Shown here: positions 1 to 9,376 of the stretch, piece by piece
Position numbering within the stretch: position 1 is the first letter of the stretch
Layout of the letters: every line of letters begins with the position of its first letter
Source: Lentilactobacillus farraginis DSM 18382 = JCM 14108
GTDB taxonomy: Bacteria > Bacillota > Bacilli > Lactobacillales > Lactobacillaceae
NCBI RefSeq assembly: GCF_000583655.1
Contig: NZ_BAKI01000001.1
Location: forward strand, 1-64,000
DNA: 64,000 bases
Direction of reading: 5' to 3'
Translations under genes and position numbers: made by a program
Notes under the pieces: model-generated
Told to the model about the DNA's origin: nothing
Databases searched by the model: none
The model's input: only the letters and a program-made list of their open reading frames with translations

Positions 1-1785
1 TTGCGGAATATCAACCTTTCCAACTGCTTTCATCCGTTTCTTACCCGCTTTTTGCTTTTCAAGCAGCTTCATTCGCCGGGTTCGATCACCACCATACAAC
101 TTGGCAGTTACATCTTTCCGGTAAGCTTTAATGTTCGTTCTGGCAATAATCTTGGCACCAATTGCAGCCTGAACCGGTATTTCAAAGTTTTGTCTTGGAA
201 TGATGTTCTTTAATCGGCCAACAATATCTCTGGCCCTGGTTGCAGCAAACTGACGATGGGAAATAAAGCTTAATGCGTCCACTTTATCACCATTTAGCAG
301 AATATCAATCTTAACTAAATCACTTGGCCGATAGTCTTCCAATTCATAATCCAAGGAAGCATAGCCATGGGTTGCCGATTTCAGCTTATCAAAAAAGTCA
401 AAAATAATTTCAGAAAGCGGCATGTGATAGACCACGTTAACCCGGTATTCATCCAAGTATTCCATTGTCTCAAAAATCCCCCGCCGATGCTGACAAAGTT
501 CCATCACGGGGCCAACATAGTCGTTTGGCACCATAATGGTAGCCTTGACGTAGGGTTCGGAAATCTGCTTAATTGATGAACTGTCAGGCATTTCCGAAGG
601 GTTCTCAACGGTTTTAACCGTCCCATCCGTTAACTGGGCTCTGTAAGTAACTGACGGGGCTGTGGTAATCAATTCAAGGTTAAATTCCCGCTCCAAGCGT
701 TCCTGCACAACATCCATATGAAGCAGGCCCAAGAAGCCACAACGAAAGCCAAATCCCAGTGCTTGAGAAACTTCAGGTTCAAATTCCAAAGCCGCATCGT
801 TCAACTTTAATTTTTCAAGTGCTTCCCGCAGATCATCAAACTTGGCATTATCCGTTGGGTAAAGACCGGCATAAACCATCGGGTGCATTTCACGATAGCC
901 CGGCAATTCTTTTTCGGCCGGCTCATCTGCGTTGGTTACTGTATCACCGACTCGCGTGGTTGTGATGTCTTTAATGCTGGCTGTAATGTAACCAACATCC
1001 CCAGACATTAAATAATCTCGTTTAACCGGTTTGGGCGAATTCACGCCAACTTCAGTTACTTCGTATTCACTACCGCTATTCATCATGCGAATCCGATCAC
1101 CTGGTTTGACCGTGCCTTCAAATAAGCGAACACTCAGGACAACCCCACGATAATCATCGTAAACCGAATCAAAAACCAGCGCTTTTAACGGTCCCTGAAC
1201 GTCACCACTTGGGGCGGGTACTTTATGGACAATCTGCTCAAGCAGCTCTTCAATCCCGACCCCTTTCTTGGCACTGGCTAAAACAGCATCCGAGGCGTCA
1301 ATGCCAATCACGTTTTCAATTTCTTGGCGAACTTTTTCCGGTTCGGCAGATGGTAAATCAATCTTATTGATAACCGGTACAATTTCCAAATTATCATCAA
1401 TTGCCAAATAAACGTTTGCCAGTGTCTGAGCCTCAACACCTTGGGCAGCATCAACAACCAGCACTGCGCCCTCACAGGCAGCCAAACTTCTTGAAACTTC
1501 ATAAGAAAAATCAACGTGGCCCGGCGTATCAATCAAGTGAAATTCATAATCATGACCATCCTTGGCATGATAGGTTAATTCAACCGCATTCAGCTTTATG
1601 GTAATGCCCCGCTCACGTTCCAGGTCCATGTTGTCCAACAACTGATTTTTCATATCCCTTTTAGCCACAGTATCGGTCATTTCGAGGATTCGATCGGCAA
1701 GTGTCGACTTCCCATGGTCAATGTGAGCAACAATTGAAAAATTCCGAATATATTTTTGATGCTCTTTCATTTTTTTTAAATCCAT
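1..1785 (-). CDS. lepA: Elongation factor 4 (LepA), 3' end cut by window edge
   Basis: Ribosome-associated GTPase that back-translocates stalled ribosomes. The frame runs open from an ATG at 1785 to base 1, giving 595 residues of a protein normally about 610 long, so only the last ~16 residues are missing. The G domain shows the P-loop AHIDHGKST near residue 20, the switch I sequence RERGIT, DTPGH and NKID. The LepA-typical segment [15 protein letters not shown] lies near residues 350-365, and the lysine-rich C-terminal region is present, ending at the edge with GKVDIPQ. The frame is continuous at the start, middle and end where I checked it. It is separated from dnaJ by about 190 bases containing a terminator. 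Identity is secure. Confidence 0.96.
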   Translation of the reverse strand, partial: MDLKKMKEHQKYIRNFSIVAHIDHGKSTLADRILEMTDTVAKRDMKNQLLDNMDLERERGITIKLNAVELTYHAKDGHDYEFHLIDTPGHVDFSYEVSRSLAACEGAVLVVDAAQGVEAQTLANVYLAIDDNLEIVPVINKIDLPSAEPEKVRQEIENVIGIDASDAVLASAKKGVGIEELLEQIVHKVPAPSGDVQGPLKALVFDSVYDDYRGVVLSVRLFEGTVKPGDRIRMMNSGSEYEVTEVGVNSPKPVKRDYLMSGDVGYITASIKDITTTRVGDTVTNADEPAEKELPGYREMHPMVYAGLYPTDNAKFDDLREALEKLKLNDAALEFEPEVSQALGFGFRCGFLGLLHMDVVQERLEREFNLELITTAPSVTYRAQLTDGTVKTVENPSEMPDSSSIKQISEPYVKATIMVPNDYVGPVMELCQHRRGIFETMEYLDEYRVNVVYHMPLSEIIFDFFDKLKSATHGYASLDYELEDYRPSDLVKIDILLNGDKVDALSFISHRQFAATRARDIVGRLKNIIPRQNFEIPVQAAIGAKIIARTNIKAYRKDVTAKLYGGDRTRRMKLLEKQKAGKKRMKAVGKVDIPQ

Positions 1786-1878
1786 GTTGTTCTCTCGCTT
1801 TCATTATCTAACAAATTTAACTTATCCATTCCAGTGTAATGAAAAAATGGTGTGGGCGCAACACATTACTTAACCCGA

Positions 1879-1923
1879 AAAAACGGACCATGACAAAGTT
1901 GATGTTTGCCAACAGTCCGTTTC
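1879..1923 (-). terminator. Intrinsic terminator after dnaJ
   Basis: Read on the minus strand, an 8-bp stem (AAACGGAC with GTCCGTTT) closes a loop of about 26 nt and runs directly into a T tract. It lies 55 bases past the dnaJ stop and about 95 bases before lepA, so it should end the heat-shock operon transcript. The long loop makes it weaker than a classic terminator. Confidence 0.6.
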
Positions 1924-1977
1924 CAACGCTATTCAAATAGGTTATTTGCGCAATCCACAGGTTCGGGAAACCAGCCG

Positions 1978-3126
1978 CTATTTTTTATCAAAAGCATCCT
2001 TTACTTTATCAAAAAAATTGCTGGCACCTTTACCACTGCCGATATTTTCACCACTTGCCTTTGCAAAGGCCTCCATTGCGATTCGCTGCTCCTTATTCAA
2101 GGTCTTAGGTGTTGTAACGGTAACAGTTACCCGTTCATCACCATTGCCGTTACCACGCAATCTGGGAGCACCTTTGCCTTTTAGTCGAAAAGTCGTCCCG
2201 GTTTGCGTGCCGGCAGGAATTTTCAGTTCAACGTCACCATGGACCGTCTTAACCTTAATTTTACCGCCAAGTGCAGCTCTGGCAAAGCTGATTTTTTGAT
2301 CCACATAAATGGTTGACCCATCACGGGTATAAACCTTACTTGGTTTAACCCGGAAAACAATATATAAATCACCATAAGGGCCACCATTAGCACCGGCTTC
2401 TCCTTGTCCCTGCAGCCGCATTTGCTGACCATCGTCAATTCCAGCAGGAACCTTAACTTCAACTTCATGACGCTCGTCGACGTGACCACTACCACCACAG
2501 GTTGGGCACTTTTCTTTGATCTCTTTACCCGTACCATGACAAACTGGGCAGGTTTGACGCGACTGCATCCGGCCCAGTGGTGTATTGGTTTCCGTCACAA
2601 CAAAGCCACGACCGCCACAACGAGAACAAGTAACCGGCGAAGTCCCCGGCTTAGCACCGGATCCGCCGCAAGTTTGACACTCAGCCTCACGATTATACTT
2701 AATTCGGGTTGTTTTGCCAAAGATTGCTTCTTCAAATTCCAACGTCATTTGATACTGTAGATCACGGCCCTGCCGGGGTGCAGACGGATCAGCACTTTGC
2801 TGCCGGTTGCCAAAGAATTGACTGAAAATATCATCAAAACCAAAGCCACCGCTATCAAAATTACCGAAGCCGCCAGCACCGGCGCCACCACCAAAGCCAC
2901 CGGCAGCCCCTTCTGCAGATCCATATTGGTCATAGTTAGCCCGCTTCTGCGGATCGCTTAACGTTTCATATGCTTCATTAATTTCCTTGAACTTTTCTTC
3001 AGCGTCCGGGGCCTTATTAATATCCGGATGCCATTTCTTGGACAATTTACGATAGGCATGTTTGATTTCATCGTCGCTGGCATCCTTAGAGACCCCGAGG
3101 ACATCATAATAATCTTTTTTTGCCAT
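1978..3126 (-). CDS. dnaJ: Chaperone protein DnaJ (Hsp40)
   Basis: Co-chaperone that delivers unfolded clients to DnaK and stimulates its ATPase. The 382-residue length is normal for type I DnaJ. The J domain fills residues 1-70 with the HPD motif at 33-35. A Gly/Phe-rich linker follows at about 75-110. Four zinc-binding CxxCxGxG repeats come next ([32 protein letters not shown]), then the client-binding domain. The ATG at 3126 is preceded by GGGAG. It is the last gene of hrcA-grpE-dnaK-dnaJ, about 108 bases after dnaK, and that gap holds a hairpin that may reduce its expression relative to dnaK. Heat-shock control via HrcA/CIRCE upstream of hrcA is expected. Confidence 0.98.
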   Translation of the reverse strand: MAKKDYYDVLGVSKDASDDEIKHAYRKLSKKWHPDINKAPDAEEKFKEINEAYETLSDPQKRANYDQYGSAEGAAGGFGGGAGAGGFGNFDSGGFGFDDIFSQFFGNRQQSADPSAPRQGRDLQYQMTLEFEEAIFGKTTRIKYNREAECQTCGGSGAKPGTSPVTCSRCGGRGFVVTETNTPLGRMQSRQTCPVCHGTGKEIKEKCPTCGGSGHVDERHEVEVKVPAGIDDGQQMRLQGQGEAGANGGPYGDLYIVFRVKPSKVYTRDGSTIYVDQKISFARAALGGKIKVKTVHGDVELKIPAGTQTGTTFRLKGKGAPRLRGNGNGDERVTVTVTTPKTLNKEQRIAMEAFAKASGENIGSGKGASNFFDKVKDAFDKK

Positions 3127-3181
3127 TAGAAACTCCCATCTTCAATCAAATCTATACCATGTTAGAATACCATATTTTAAC

Positions 3182-3213
3182 AAAAAGCCAAAGCCAGTTG
3201 GCCTTGACTTTTT
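3182..3213 (-). terminator. Hairpin with T tract between dnaK and dnaJ
   Basis: On the minus strand a 14-bp stem (AAAAAGTCAAGGCC with GGCTTTGGCTTTTT, two G-U pairs) closes a 4-nt loop and ends in a T run, 22 bases past the dnaK stop. It has the shape of an intrinsic terminator but sits inside the operon. It could be a partial terminator or an mRNA processing and stability element that sets the dnaK:dnaJ ratio. Confidence 0.6.
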
Positions 3214-3234
3214 GTCCTAACAAGTTTCTAAAGA

Positions 3235-5108
3235 TTACTTTTTGTCGTCGTCATCATTATGAACTTCGTGGAAGTCACCATTGACCGTTCCATCATCATT
3301 GCCCTTATCAGAAGAGCCGGCATTTCCGCCTTGGGCTTGTTGACTACCTTGAGCCTGGTCACCCTTTGGGGCCTGCTGTTGATAAAGTTTAACAGCCAAA
3401 TCCTGAACAATCTTGTTCAAATCGTCTTTTTTGGCTTTCATGTCATCAACATTATTATCTTCCTTGGCTTTCTTCAAAGCATCACGAGCATCTTCAGCTT
3501 TCTTGATTTCGTCATCGGAAACCTTGCCCTTTACTTCTTTAAGTGTCTTATCAGTTTGGAAGATTAATTGATCAACTTCATTGTTCAAATCGGCTGATTC
3601 CTTACGCTTCTTATCAGCTTCCTCGTTTTCCTTGGCTTCCTTCATCATCTTTTGAATTTCTTCATCAGAAAGTCCCGAGGAATCTTTGATCGTAATCTTT
3701 TGCTGCTTACCGGTTCCCTTATCCTTAGCCGAAACGTTAACGATACCGTTTTTATCAATATCAAACGTTACTTCAATTTGAGGAACACCTCTTGGTGCAG
3801 GCGGAATATCCGTTAATTGGAATTGGCCAAGCGTCTTATCATCAGCTGCCATTGGTCGTTCACCTTGGAGAACGTGAATATCAACGGCTGGTTGATTATC
3901 AGCAGCGGTTGAAAAGACCTGTGACTTGGAAGTTGGAATTGTCGTGTTTCGATCAATTAACTTCGTGAAGACACCACCCATGGTTTCAATTCCGAGTGAC
4001 AACGGCGTTACATCAAGTAAAACAACGTCCTTAACATCACCGGTGATAACCCCACCTTGAACGGCAGCACCCAAAGCAACCGCTTCATCAGGTTGATTGA
4101 ATGATTGGATTCCTTACCAGTCCATGACTTAACTGCTTCCTGGACGGCTGGAATTCGAGTTGAACCACCGTTTAGGATAACCTGATCAATATCGGAAACT
4201 TGTAAACCGGCATCCTTTAAAGCATTATCAAACGGTGTCTTGGTCTTGGCAACCAAGTCAGAAGTCAATTCGTTGAATTTAGCCCGGGTCAAAGTTGTTT
4301 GCAAATGCAACGGGCCGTTTTCACCAGCTGAAATAAATGGCAGACTGATTTCGGATTCGGTTACACCGGAAAGATCCTTTTTGGCTTTTTCAGCAGCATC
4401 CTTCAATCGTTGCAGTGCCATCTTGTCCTTTGAAAGGTCAACCCCGTTTTCCTTCTTGAAACCATCGATTAACCAATCCATGATTCGTTGATCGAAATCG
4501 TCACCACCAAGATGGGTGTCACCATTTGTCGAAAGTACTTGGAAAACACCGTCACCTAATTCAAGGATGGAAACATCAAACGTGCCACCACCCAAGTCAT
4601 AAACCAGGATTTTTTCATCCTTATCCTGCTTATCAAGGCCGTAAGCCAAAGCAGCGGCAGTTGGTTCGTTAATGATTCGCTTAACGGTTAAACCGGCAAT
4701 TTTACCGGCATCCTTGGTGGCTTGACGTTGCGCATCGTTAAAGTAGGCCGGAACCGTAATAACTGCATTTTCAACTTTATCACCAATATAATCTTCAGCG
4801 AACTCCTTAATGTACTGTAAGATCATTGCCGAAATCTGCTGTGGCGTATACTTTTTACCATCAATATCTACTGTGTAACCTTGTTCACCCATATGACTCT
4901 TAATTGAATGAACTGTGTTCGGATTGGTAATTTCCTGACGTTTTGCCACTTCACCAACCGAAGGCTTACCATCTTTAAACGCAACAACGGATGGCGTTGT
5001 TCTTGAGCCTTCCGGGTTTGGAATAATTTTTGGATCGCTGCCTTCCAATACGGCAACTGCAGAGTTGGTTGTTCCTAAATCAATACCAATAATTTTATTA
5101 CTTGCCAT
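3235..5108 (-). CDS. dnaK: Chaperone protein DnaK (Hsp70), apparent frameshift
   Basis: ATP-dependent Hsp70 chaperone. The start ATG at 5108 follows AGAGGATTATCT. The N-terminal ATPase domain shows [12 protein letters not shown] at residues 5-16 and the phosphate-2 motif [12 protein letters not shown] near 169-180. The C-terminal part contains the substrate-binding domain, an alanine/glutamine-rich lid and a tail ending in DDDDKK. The frame breaks at 4091-4092: one C appears lost from what should be CCC. The upstream frame goes off after KESNHSIN, while the expected continuation [14 protein letters not shown] is present one frame over. Adding one base gives 624 residues, the normal length. 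I read this as a sequence error. It sits between grpE (26-base gap) and dnaJ. Confidence 0.95.
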
Positions 5109-5134
5109 AGATAATCCTCTTTTTCTTTCAAGAT

Positions 5135-5776
5135 TTATTTTGCAACGACTACCATTGCCGGTCGAAGTACCCGGTCTTTCATACGGTAGCCATCCTGCAA
5201 GACTTTTGTCACAGTATCAGCCGGATGTTCATCATCCGCGGCTTCTGTCTGAATTGCCTGTTGAAACTTCGGATCAAACGGTTTGTTCAATGCCTCGATC
5301 TTTTCAACACCGTTATCCGCCAACGCCTTCGTTAAATGTTCGAAGACCATCGAAACCCCTTTTTTCAGTTGCTTGCCGTTTTCGTCAGTTGCTTCAACGG
5401 CTAAAGCCCGCTGAAGATTGTCAACGATCGGCAATACATCATGAGCAAGCTGTTGACCATCATATTTAATCAAATCGGCCTGCTCTTTTTTCGCATGGGT
5501 CTGAATGTTCTTCATATCCGCTTCAGCTCTCAAATATCGATTTTCCATATCATCCAGCTTTTTCTGCAGATCAACGACCGTTTGTTTCAACTTAACGACT
5601 TCCGCGGATTCGGCATGTTCAGCCTTGGATGCTGTTTTTGCCTTTTTAGCTGATTTATTTTCTTTAGTGTTGGCATCCTTGGCTTTCTTGCTTTGATCGT
5701 CAGCCGTTTGTGATGTTTGATCATCCGTTGATTTTTCACGTTTCGACTTCAATGAATCATCTTTTTTATCTGCCAA
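5135..5776 (-). CDS. grpE: Nucleotide exchange factor GrpE
   Basis: Releases ADP from DnaK as part of the DnaK-DnaJ-GrpE cycle. The 213-residue protein has an N-terminal ~70-residue segment rich in Lys, Asp, Ser and Ala, a long coiled coil (about 75-115), and the C-terminal beta domain ending [18 protein letters not shown]. The start is a TTG at 5776, supported by an AAGGAGG site 7 bases upstream; no ATG in the region has such a site. It begins 18 bases after the hrcA stop, so it is cotranscribed with hrcA and controlled by CIRCE. Confidence 0.97.
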   Translation of the reverse strand: MADKKDDSLKSKREKSTDDQTSQTADDQSKKAKDANTKENKSAKKAKTASKAEHAESAEVVKLKQTVVDLQKKLDDMENRYLRAEADMKNIQTHAKKEQADLIKYDGQQLAHDVLPIVDNLQRALAVEATDENGKQLKKGVSMVFEHLTKALADNGVEKIEALNKPFDPKFQQAIQTEAADDEHPADTVTKVLQDGYRMKDRVLRPAMVVVAK

Positions 5777-5794
5777 ACAATCGCCTCCTTAAAA

Positions 5795-6829
5795 TCAGTT
5801 TTCATCATCGTAGTACCCCAAAAGTTTTTTGGTTAACTCTTCTCTTAGCGCACCAACAATGCCAATGATTTTTGAGTAAGGCATTCTCGTTGGGCCAATA
5901 ACAGCGATCACACCATGTCCATACTCATTTAAATCATACGTTCCGGTAATAATGCTATAGTCTTTTAACAAATCGTTTCTCAGCTCACTGCCGATTCGAA
6001 CCTGGACATCTTGTGAACTTGGATTAATAATCTTTTGAACCGTATCTTCCGTATCCAGCAAGTTGTAAAGCGGCTTTAGCCGATCAATATTCTGCCGCTC
6101 AGCAAACTTCAACAGATTAAGCTTGCCATCGACATGAACTCGATCGCGACCGGCTTCATTCAGCATTTCACCAAAAATCTTTAAAAAGCCTTCCGGTGTC
6201 TGAATATACTTGGTCATGAGCATCGGAATATCAAGCCGCAGCTTATCAGCAACCTGAGAAATCGGCTTACCAACCAGCTCGGAATTGATGATATTCACGA
6301 TTGTCTCCAATTGTTCAGAAGAAACATTTGTCAATCGAAAAATTTTGTCAACAACATGACCGGTATTGGTAACGATAATCGCCATTACCTGCCGATCATC
6401 CAACTTGACCAGCCGAAAACCACCCAGCTTGAGATTATCTCCCGGTTCAGGATTAAACGTAACGGCCATGTAACTGGTCAAGTCCGAAAGCACCTTTGCC
6501 GATTCCTGAATGATTTCGTCAATTCGATTGAACTCACTGTTAAAAGAACTTTTAATTAAGTCTTCCGCACTGTCATCCAAAGGATCCGGCTGAACCAAGT
6601 TGTCAACATAGTACCGATAACCTTGCATCGACGGCACCCGTCCTGATGAAAAATGCGTTTTTGTAATTAAGCCCTTTGATTCAAGTGCAGCCATGTCATT
6701 TCTAACCGTCGCGGAACTCACGTGGGTTGGAAACTCGGAAGCTAATGCCTTGGAACCAACTGGCATTCCTGTCCTTGTATAATCGCGAATGATTATTTTA
6801 AGAATATCCTTTTGCCTATCCGTCAGCAC
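5795..6829 (-). CDS. hrcA: Heat-inducible transcription repressor HrcA
   Basis: Represses class I heat-shock genes by binding CIRCE inverted repeats; its activity depends on GroEL. The protein has an N-terminal winged helix (residues ~1-70, with VRNDMAALE in the recognition region) and a central/C-terminal GAF-like domain. I place the start at GTG 6829, giving MLTDRQ as in other HrcA proteins. It is the right distance from the AGAGGTG site, whereas the ATG at 6835 and GTG at 6838 overlap that site. The gene is first in the operon and is preceded by a promoter flanked by two CIRCE elements, which implies autoregulation. Confidence 0.95.
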   Translation of the reverse strand: MLTDRQKDILKIIIRDYTRTGMPVGSKALASEFPTHVSSATVRNDMAALESKGLITKTHFSSGRVPSMQGYRYYVDNLVQPDPLDDSAEDLIKSSFNSEFNRIDEIIQESAKVLSDLTSYMAVTFNPEPGDNLKLGGFRLVKLDDRQVMAIIVTNTGHVVDKIFRLTNVSSEQLETIVNIINSELVGKPISQVADKLRLDIPMLMTKYIQTPEGFLKIFGEMLNEAGRDRVHVDGKLNLLKFAERQNIDRLKPLYNLLDTEDTVQKIINPSSQDVQVRIGSELRNDLLKDYSIITGTYDLNEYGHGVIAVIGPTRMPYSKIIGIVGALREELTKKLLGYYDDEN

Positions 6830-6844
6830 TAACATCACCTCTTT

Positions 6845-6871
6845 TTAGCACTCGAAGTACCTGAGTGCTAA
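6845..6871. promoter_or_regulatory. CIRCE operator, perfect copy
   Basis: TTAGCACTC, a 9-base spacer, then GAGTGCTAA: an exact match to the CIRCE consensus. It lies between the predicted -10 and the hrcA ribosome-binding site, so it falls at the start of the transcript where HrcA would block transcription. Confidence 0.97.
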
Positions 6872-6882
6872 GGCACATTTAT

Positions 6883-6911
6883 AATTTAACAAACCCTATG
6901 TTATAAGTCAA
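6883..6911 (-). promoter_or_regulatory. SigA-type promoter of hrcA-grpE-dnaK-dnaJ
   Basis: On the minus strand TTGACT (6906-6911) is followed after exactly 17 bases by TAAATT (6883-6888). One CIRCE lies upstream and one downstream, the arrangement expected for a heat-shock operon promoter. Confidence 0.75.
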
Positions 6912-6928
6912 GGGAATACGGGCGCTTT

Positions 6929-6955
6929 TTAGCAATAAATTCATTTGAGTGCTAA
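6929..6955. promoter_or_regulatory. CIRCE operator, second copy with a degenerate arm
   Basis: TTAGCAATA, a 9-base spacer, then GAGTGCTAA. One arm is perfect; the other differs at three positions. It lies just upstream of the -35 element and abuts the ribF stop codon at 6961. Confidence 0.85.
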
Positions 6956-6960
6956 TGGTG

Positions 6961-7916
6961 CTAATCCAAAATATCAGGATGAACGCTTAAATAGTTTCGG
7001 GTGAGCTGTTCATCCCGATCCAACTGCTCAATTAATTCATCCGCTGTTTGAAATTTAATTTCACCACGGACATGCGCCAACCAATTAACTCGAACCACTT
7101 CACCATATATATTTTGTTTAAAATCGATCAGATTGATTTCAACGGTCATCGGCCCATCCTCGGAAAATGTCACGTTTTTTCCGATGGAAGCCATTCCCAA
7201 GTATTTCTTACCGCCAAATGCCACTGTCACCACATAAACACCGATCGTCGGCAGCCACTGATACTCCGAATGCTCAACGTTAGCAGTGGGATACCCCAAC
7301 AGTCGCCCCCGCTCTTCACCGTGAACAATGACACCTTTTGTTTGAAACGGCCGCCCCAGTAATTTATTGACCGTTTCAATATTACCGTTATCCAATTCTT
7401 GGCGAATTTTTGTTGAGCTGATTTTTTGATCATTGCTTTTTTGGGCGGGTACTGTAATAACATCAAATGTATCGCCGACGTATTTTGGCAGATTTGCCAT
7501 ATTGTCATCGGAAGCGCCCCCATAAGTGTGATCAAAGCCAGCAACTACCGCGACCGGATTAAAGCGGCTTAAAAATTTTTTCACAAAATCACTAGGCGTT
7601 TGGCTTTGAAAAAGATAAGAATAATTTACTAATAAAACCACATCTACACCGAACTTTTTGAATAACGCCAGTTATAGTCCAGCAAAGTCAGATACCTTTT
7701 TTCATGCGACGTCATTTTTTTATAAACCAGCGCTGGATGATGATCATAGGTCAGAACTGCCAGCTTGGCACCACGTTGGGCTGCTTCATCTTTAGCCCGC
7801 TGTAAAACAGCCTGGTGGCCTTTATGAAAGCCGTCAAAAAACCCCATTGCAATAACCGTCTTCTCCGGATAACCGGTATCGGCAGCAAGTGGATAGTGAA
7901 GCCTTAGAATCTTCAT
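6961..7916 (-). CDS. ribF: Bifunctional riboflavin kinase / FAD synthetase, apparent frameshift
   Basis: Phosphorylates riboflavin to FMN and adenylates FMN to FAD. The N-terminal adenylyltransferase domain shows GFFDGFHKGH (nucleotidyltransferase motif) near residue 26, and the C-terminal flavokinase domain shows GYPTANV. The start is ATG 7916, about 10 bases after AAGGAG; the longer frame begins on a TTG inside that site and is rejected. The frame breaks at 7672-7673, where AAA appears as AA: the sequence should read DYKLALFKKFGVDVV but shifts after LLDY. One added base gives 318 residues, the family length. It follows truB by 17 bases, a common pairing in lactobacilli. I saw no FMN riboswitch here. 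Confidence 0.94.
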
Positions 7917-7933
7917 GATTTGAATTCTCCTTA

Positions 7934-8844
7934 TCAATTATTTGCTAAAAACATTTTAAATGGTCGATAAACCTGTTTTTGATCGTCAAGTTGATAAAGT
8001 GCTTTGGTTTGCTGTTGATAATCCAACCTGACAATCGGCGCCTTGACGGGGAAAGTTCTTGATCCAAGAAACCACCGTTTGACACAATCTGCCAATGACG
8101 ATCGTCCAGTTGATACACTGGATACTGGTCCAGCGCCGTTGTTAAAGATTCAACAATTTCTTTAAGCTGACCATCAGCAGCTGCCTGAGCCACTTGAGAC
8201 AACGTTACACATTGTGAAATATCAAAGCCACCGCTTTTCGTTCGGGTTAAAGACGACATAACAGCCGGCATATTAATTAATTTGCCAAAATCGACAGCCA
8301 ATGTCCGCACATAAGTCCCCTTTGAACAAGCTACCTCAAAATAAATTGTTTGGGTTTGCGCCTGTGTATCAAACACAGCCGGCTTAATCTGTTTGAAAGA
8401 TTTTATATGAATCGGACGGGGATCCCGATGGACTGTTTCACCCTTCCGCGCATATTCATATAATTTGTGGCCATTTACCTTTACTGCTGAATACATTGGC
8501 GGGGTTTGCATAATGTCGCCCGTCAGTTTTGCCAATAATTCATCGATTTTTTCTGCCGACAATGGTTCATTAAGCGGCCGTTTCGCAATTAGCCGGCCAT
8601 CCAAGTCCTCCGTATCATAAGCAACGCCAAGCGTGATTGAACCACGATAGACCTTACCGGATCCCATCAACAATTCACTAATTTTAGTGGCTTGGCCGAT
8701 ACATATCGGTAAAACGCCATCAACACCGGGGTCAAGCGTCCCGGTATGACCAATTTTTTTCATGTGCAAAATTTTTCGCAGTTGACTAATGCAATCGTGA
8801 CTTGTCATCCCACGTTCTTTATACAGTGCAATTACGCCATCCAT
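7934..8844 (-). CDS. truB: tRNA pseudouridine(55) synthase TruB, apparent frameshift near the 3' end
   Basis: Converts U55 of tRNA to pseudouridine. The catalytic motif GHTGTLDPGVDG has the nucleophile at Asp38, and the YSAVKVNGHKLYEYAR and CSKGTYVRTL motifs are present. The start is ATG 8844 after TTAGGAG; the upstream in-frame TTG precedes that site and is rejected. Near the C terminus the frame breaks at 8052-8054 (TTTT read as TTT after FLDQEL). The alternative frame continues FPVKAPIVRLDYQQQTKALYQ and ends at 7934 with FLANN, giving 303 residues. It is separated from rbfA by a terminator-like hairpin and runs into ribF. Confidence 0.93.
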
Positions 8845-8886
8845 TTTTAATTCTCCTAAAAAGTTCAATTGTTCAAATTATATCAC

Positions 8887-8926
8887 AAAAAACTGCCCAA
8901 CTATTAACGGCTGAGACAGTTTTTTT
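8887..8926. terminator. Intrinsic terminator between rbfA and truB
   Basis: AAAAAACTG (8887-8895) pairs with CAGTTTTTT (8918-8926), with A and T runs on both sides. On the minus strand it follows the rbfA stop by about 10 bases and ends in a T tract. The stem is mostly A-T, so termination may be partial. Confidence 0.6.
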
Positions 8927-8934
8927 CGAATTTC

Positions 8935-9288
8935 CTATTGGTCTTCACGCTTTAATTTATTAATCAAGCGGTCGATCTTATCACCATATTGAACAGACGT
9001 ATCTAATTCAAATTTTATTTCAGGCGTTTTGTAAATACTTAAACGGGAACCAAGTTCGCCCCGGATTAAACCGGTTGCTTTTGTCAATCCCTGCGCAGTT
9101 TTTTCTTCATCGGCTTTATCATCCGAAAGAATACTATAATAAATCGTTGCCTGCTGTAAGTCACCGGTTACTTCAACCCCAGTTAAAGTAACACCCTGAA
9201 CTCTGGGATCCCGAACCCGCTTGAGTAAAATGTCATTAACTTCCCGCTGGATTTCCTGTTCCAAGCGGCCAACGCGATAATGAGCCAT
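8935..9288 (-). CDS. rbfA: 30S ribosome-binding factor RbfA
   Basis: Cold-shock and 30S maturation factor that binds 16S rRNA near the 5' helix. The 117-residue length and single KH-like domain fit the family; recognisable segments are RVGRLEQEIQREVNDIL at the N terminus and VTLTGVEVTGDLQQA in the middle. The ATG at 9288 is preceded by a GGAGGTG site. It is the last gene of rimP-nusA-ylxR-ylxQ-infB-rbfA, 88 bases after infB, and is followed by a terminator-like hairpin. Confidence 0.96.
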   Translation of the reverse strand: MAHYRVGRLEQEIQREVNDILLKRVRDPRVQGVTLTGVEVTGDLQQATIYYSILSDDKADEEKTAQGLTKATGLIRGELGSRLSIYKTPEIKFELDTSVQYGDKIDRLINKLKREDQ

Positions 9289-9376
9289 CTAAACACCTCC
9301 ATCATCCCAAAATAGATTGCTTAATCATCCGTATTCATCAAATGATTAAATCAACTTCTTTCAGTTAATCGTTGGC

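Noticed and set aside
4008-4100. dnaK, polC, lexA and others as true pseudogenes
   Set aside because: Each has one indel only, intact motifs downstream and normal restored length; several are essential.
4085-4100. Programmed ribosomal frameshifting in dnaK or mvaS
   Set aside because: The breaks lack a slippery heptamer plus downstream structure, and the families do not use recoding.
6839-6844. GTG 6838 or ATG 6835 as hrcA start
   Set aside because: Both overlap the AGAGGTG ribosome-binding site; GTG 6829 is correctly spaced and matches family N termini.
7917-7937. FMN riboswitch before ribF
   Set aside because: ribF follows truB with only 17 bases between; no conserved riboswitch elements are present.
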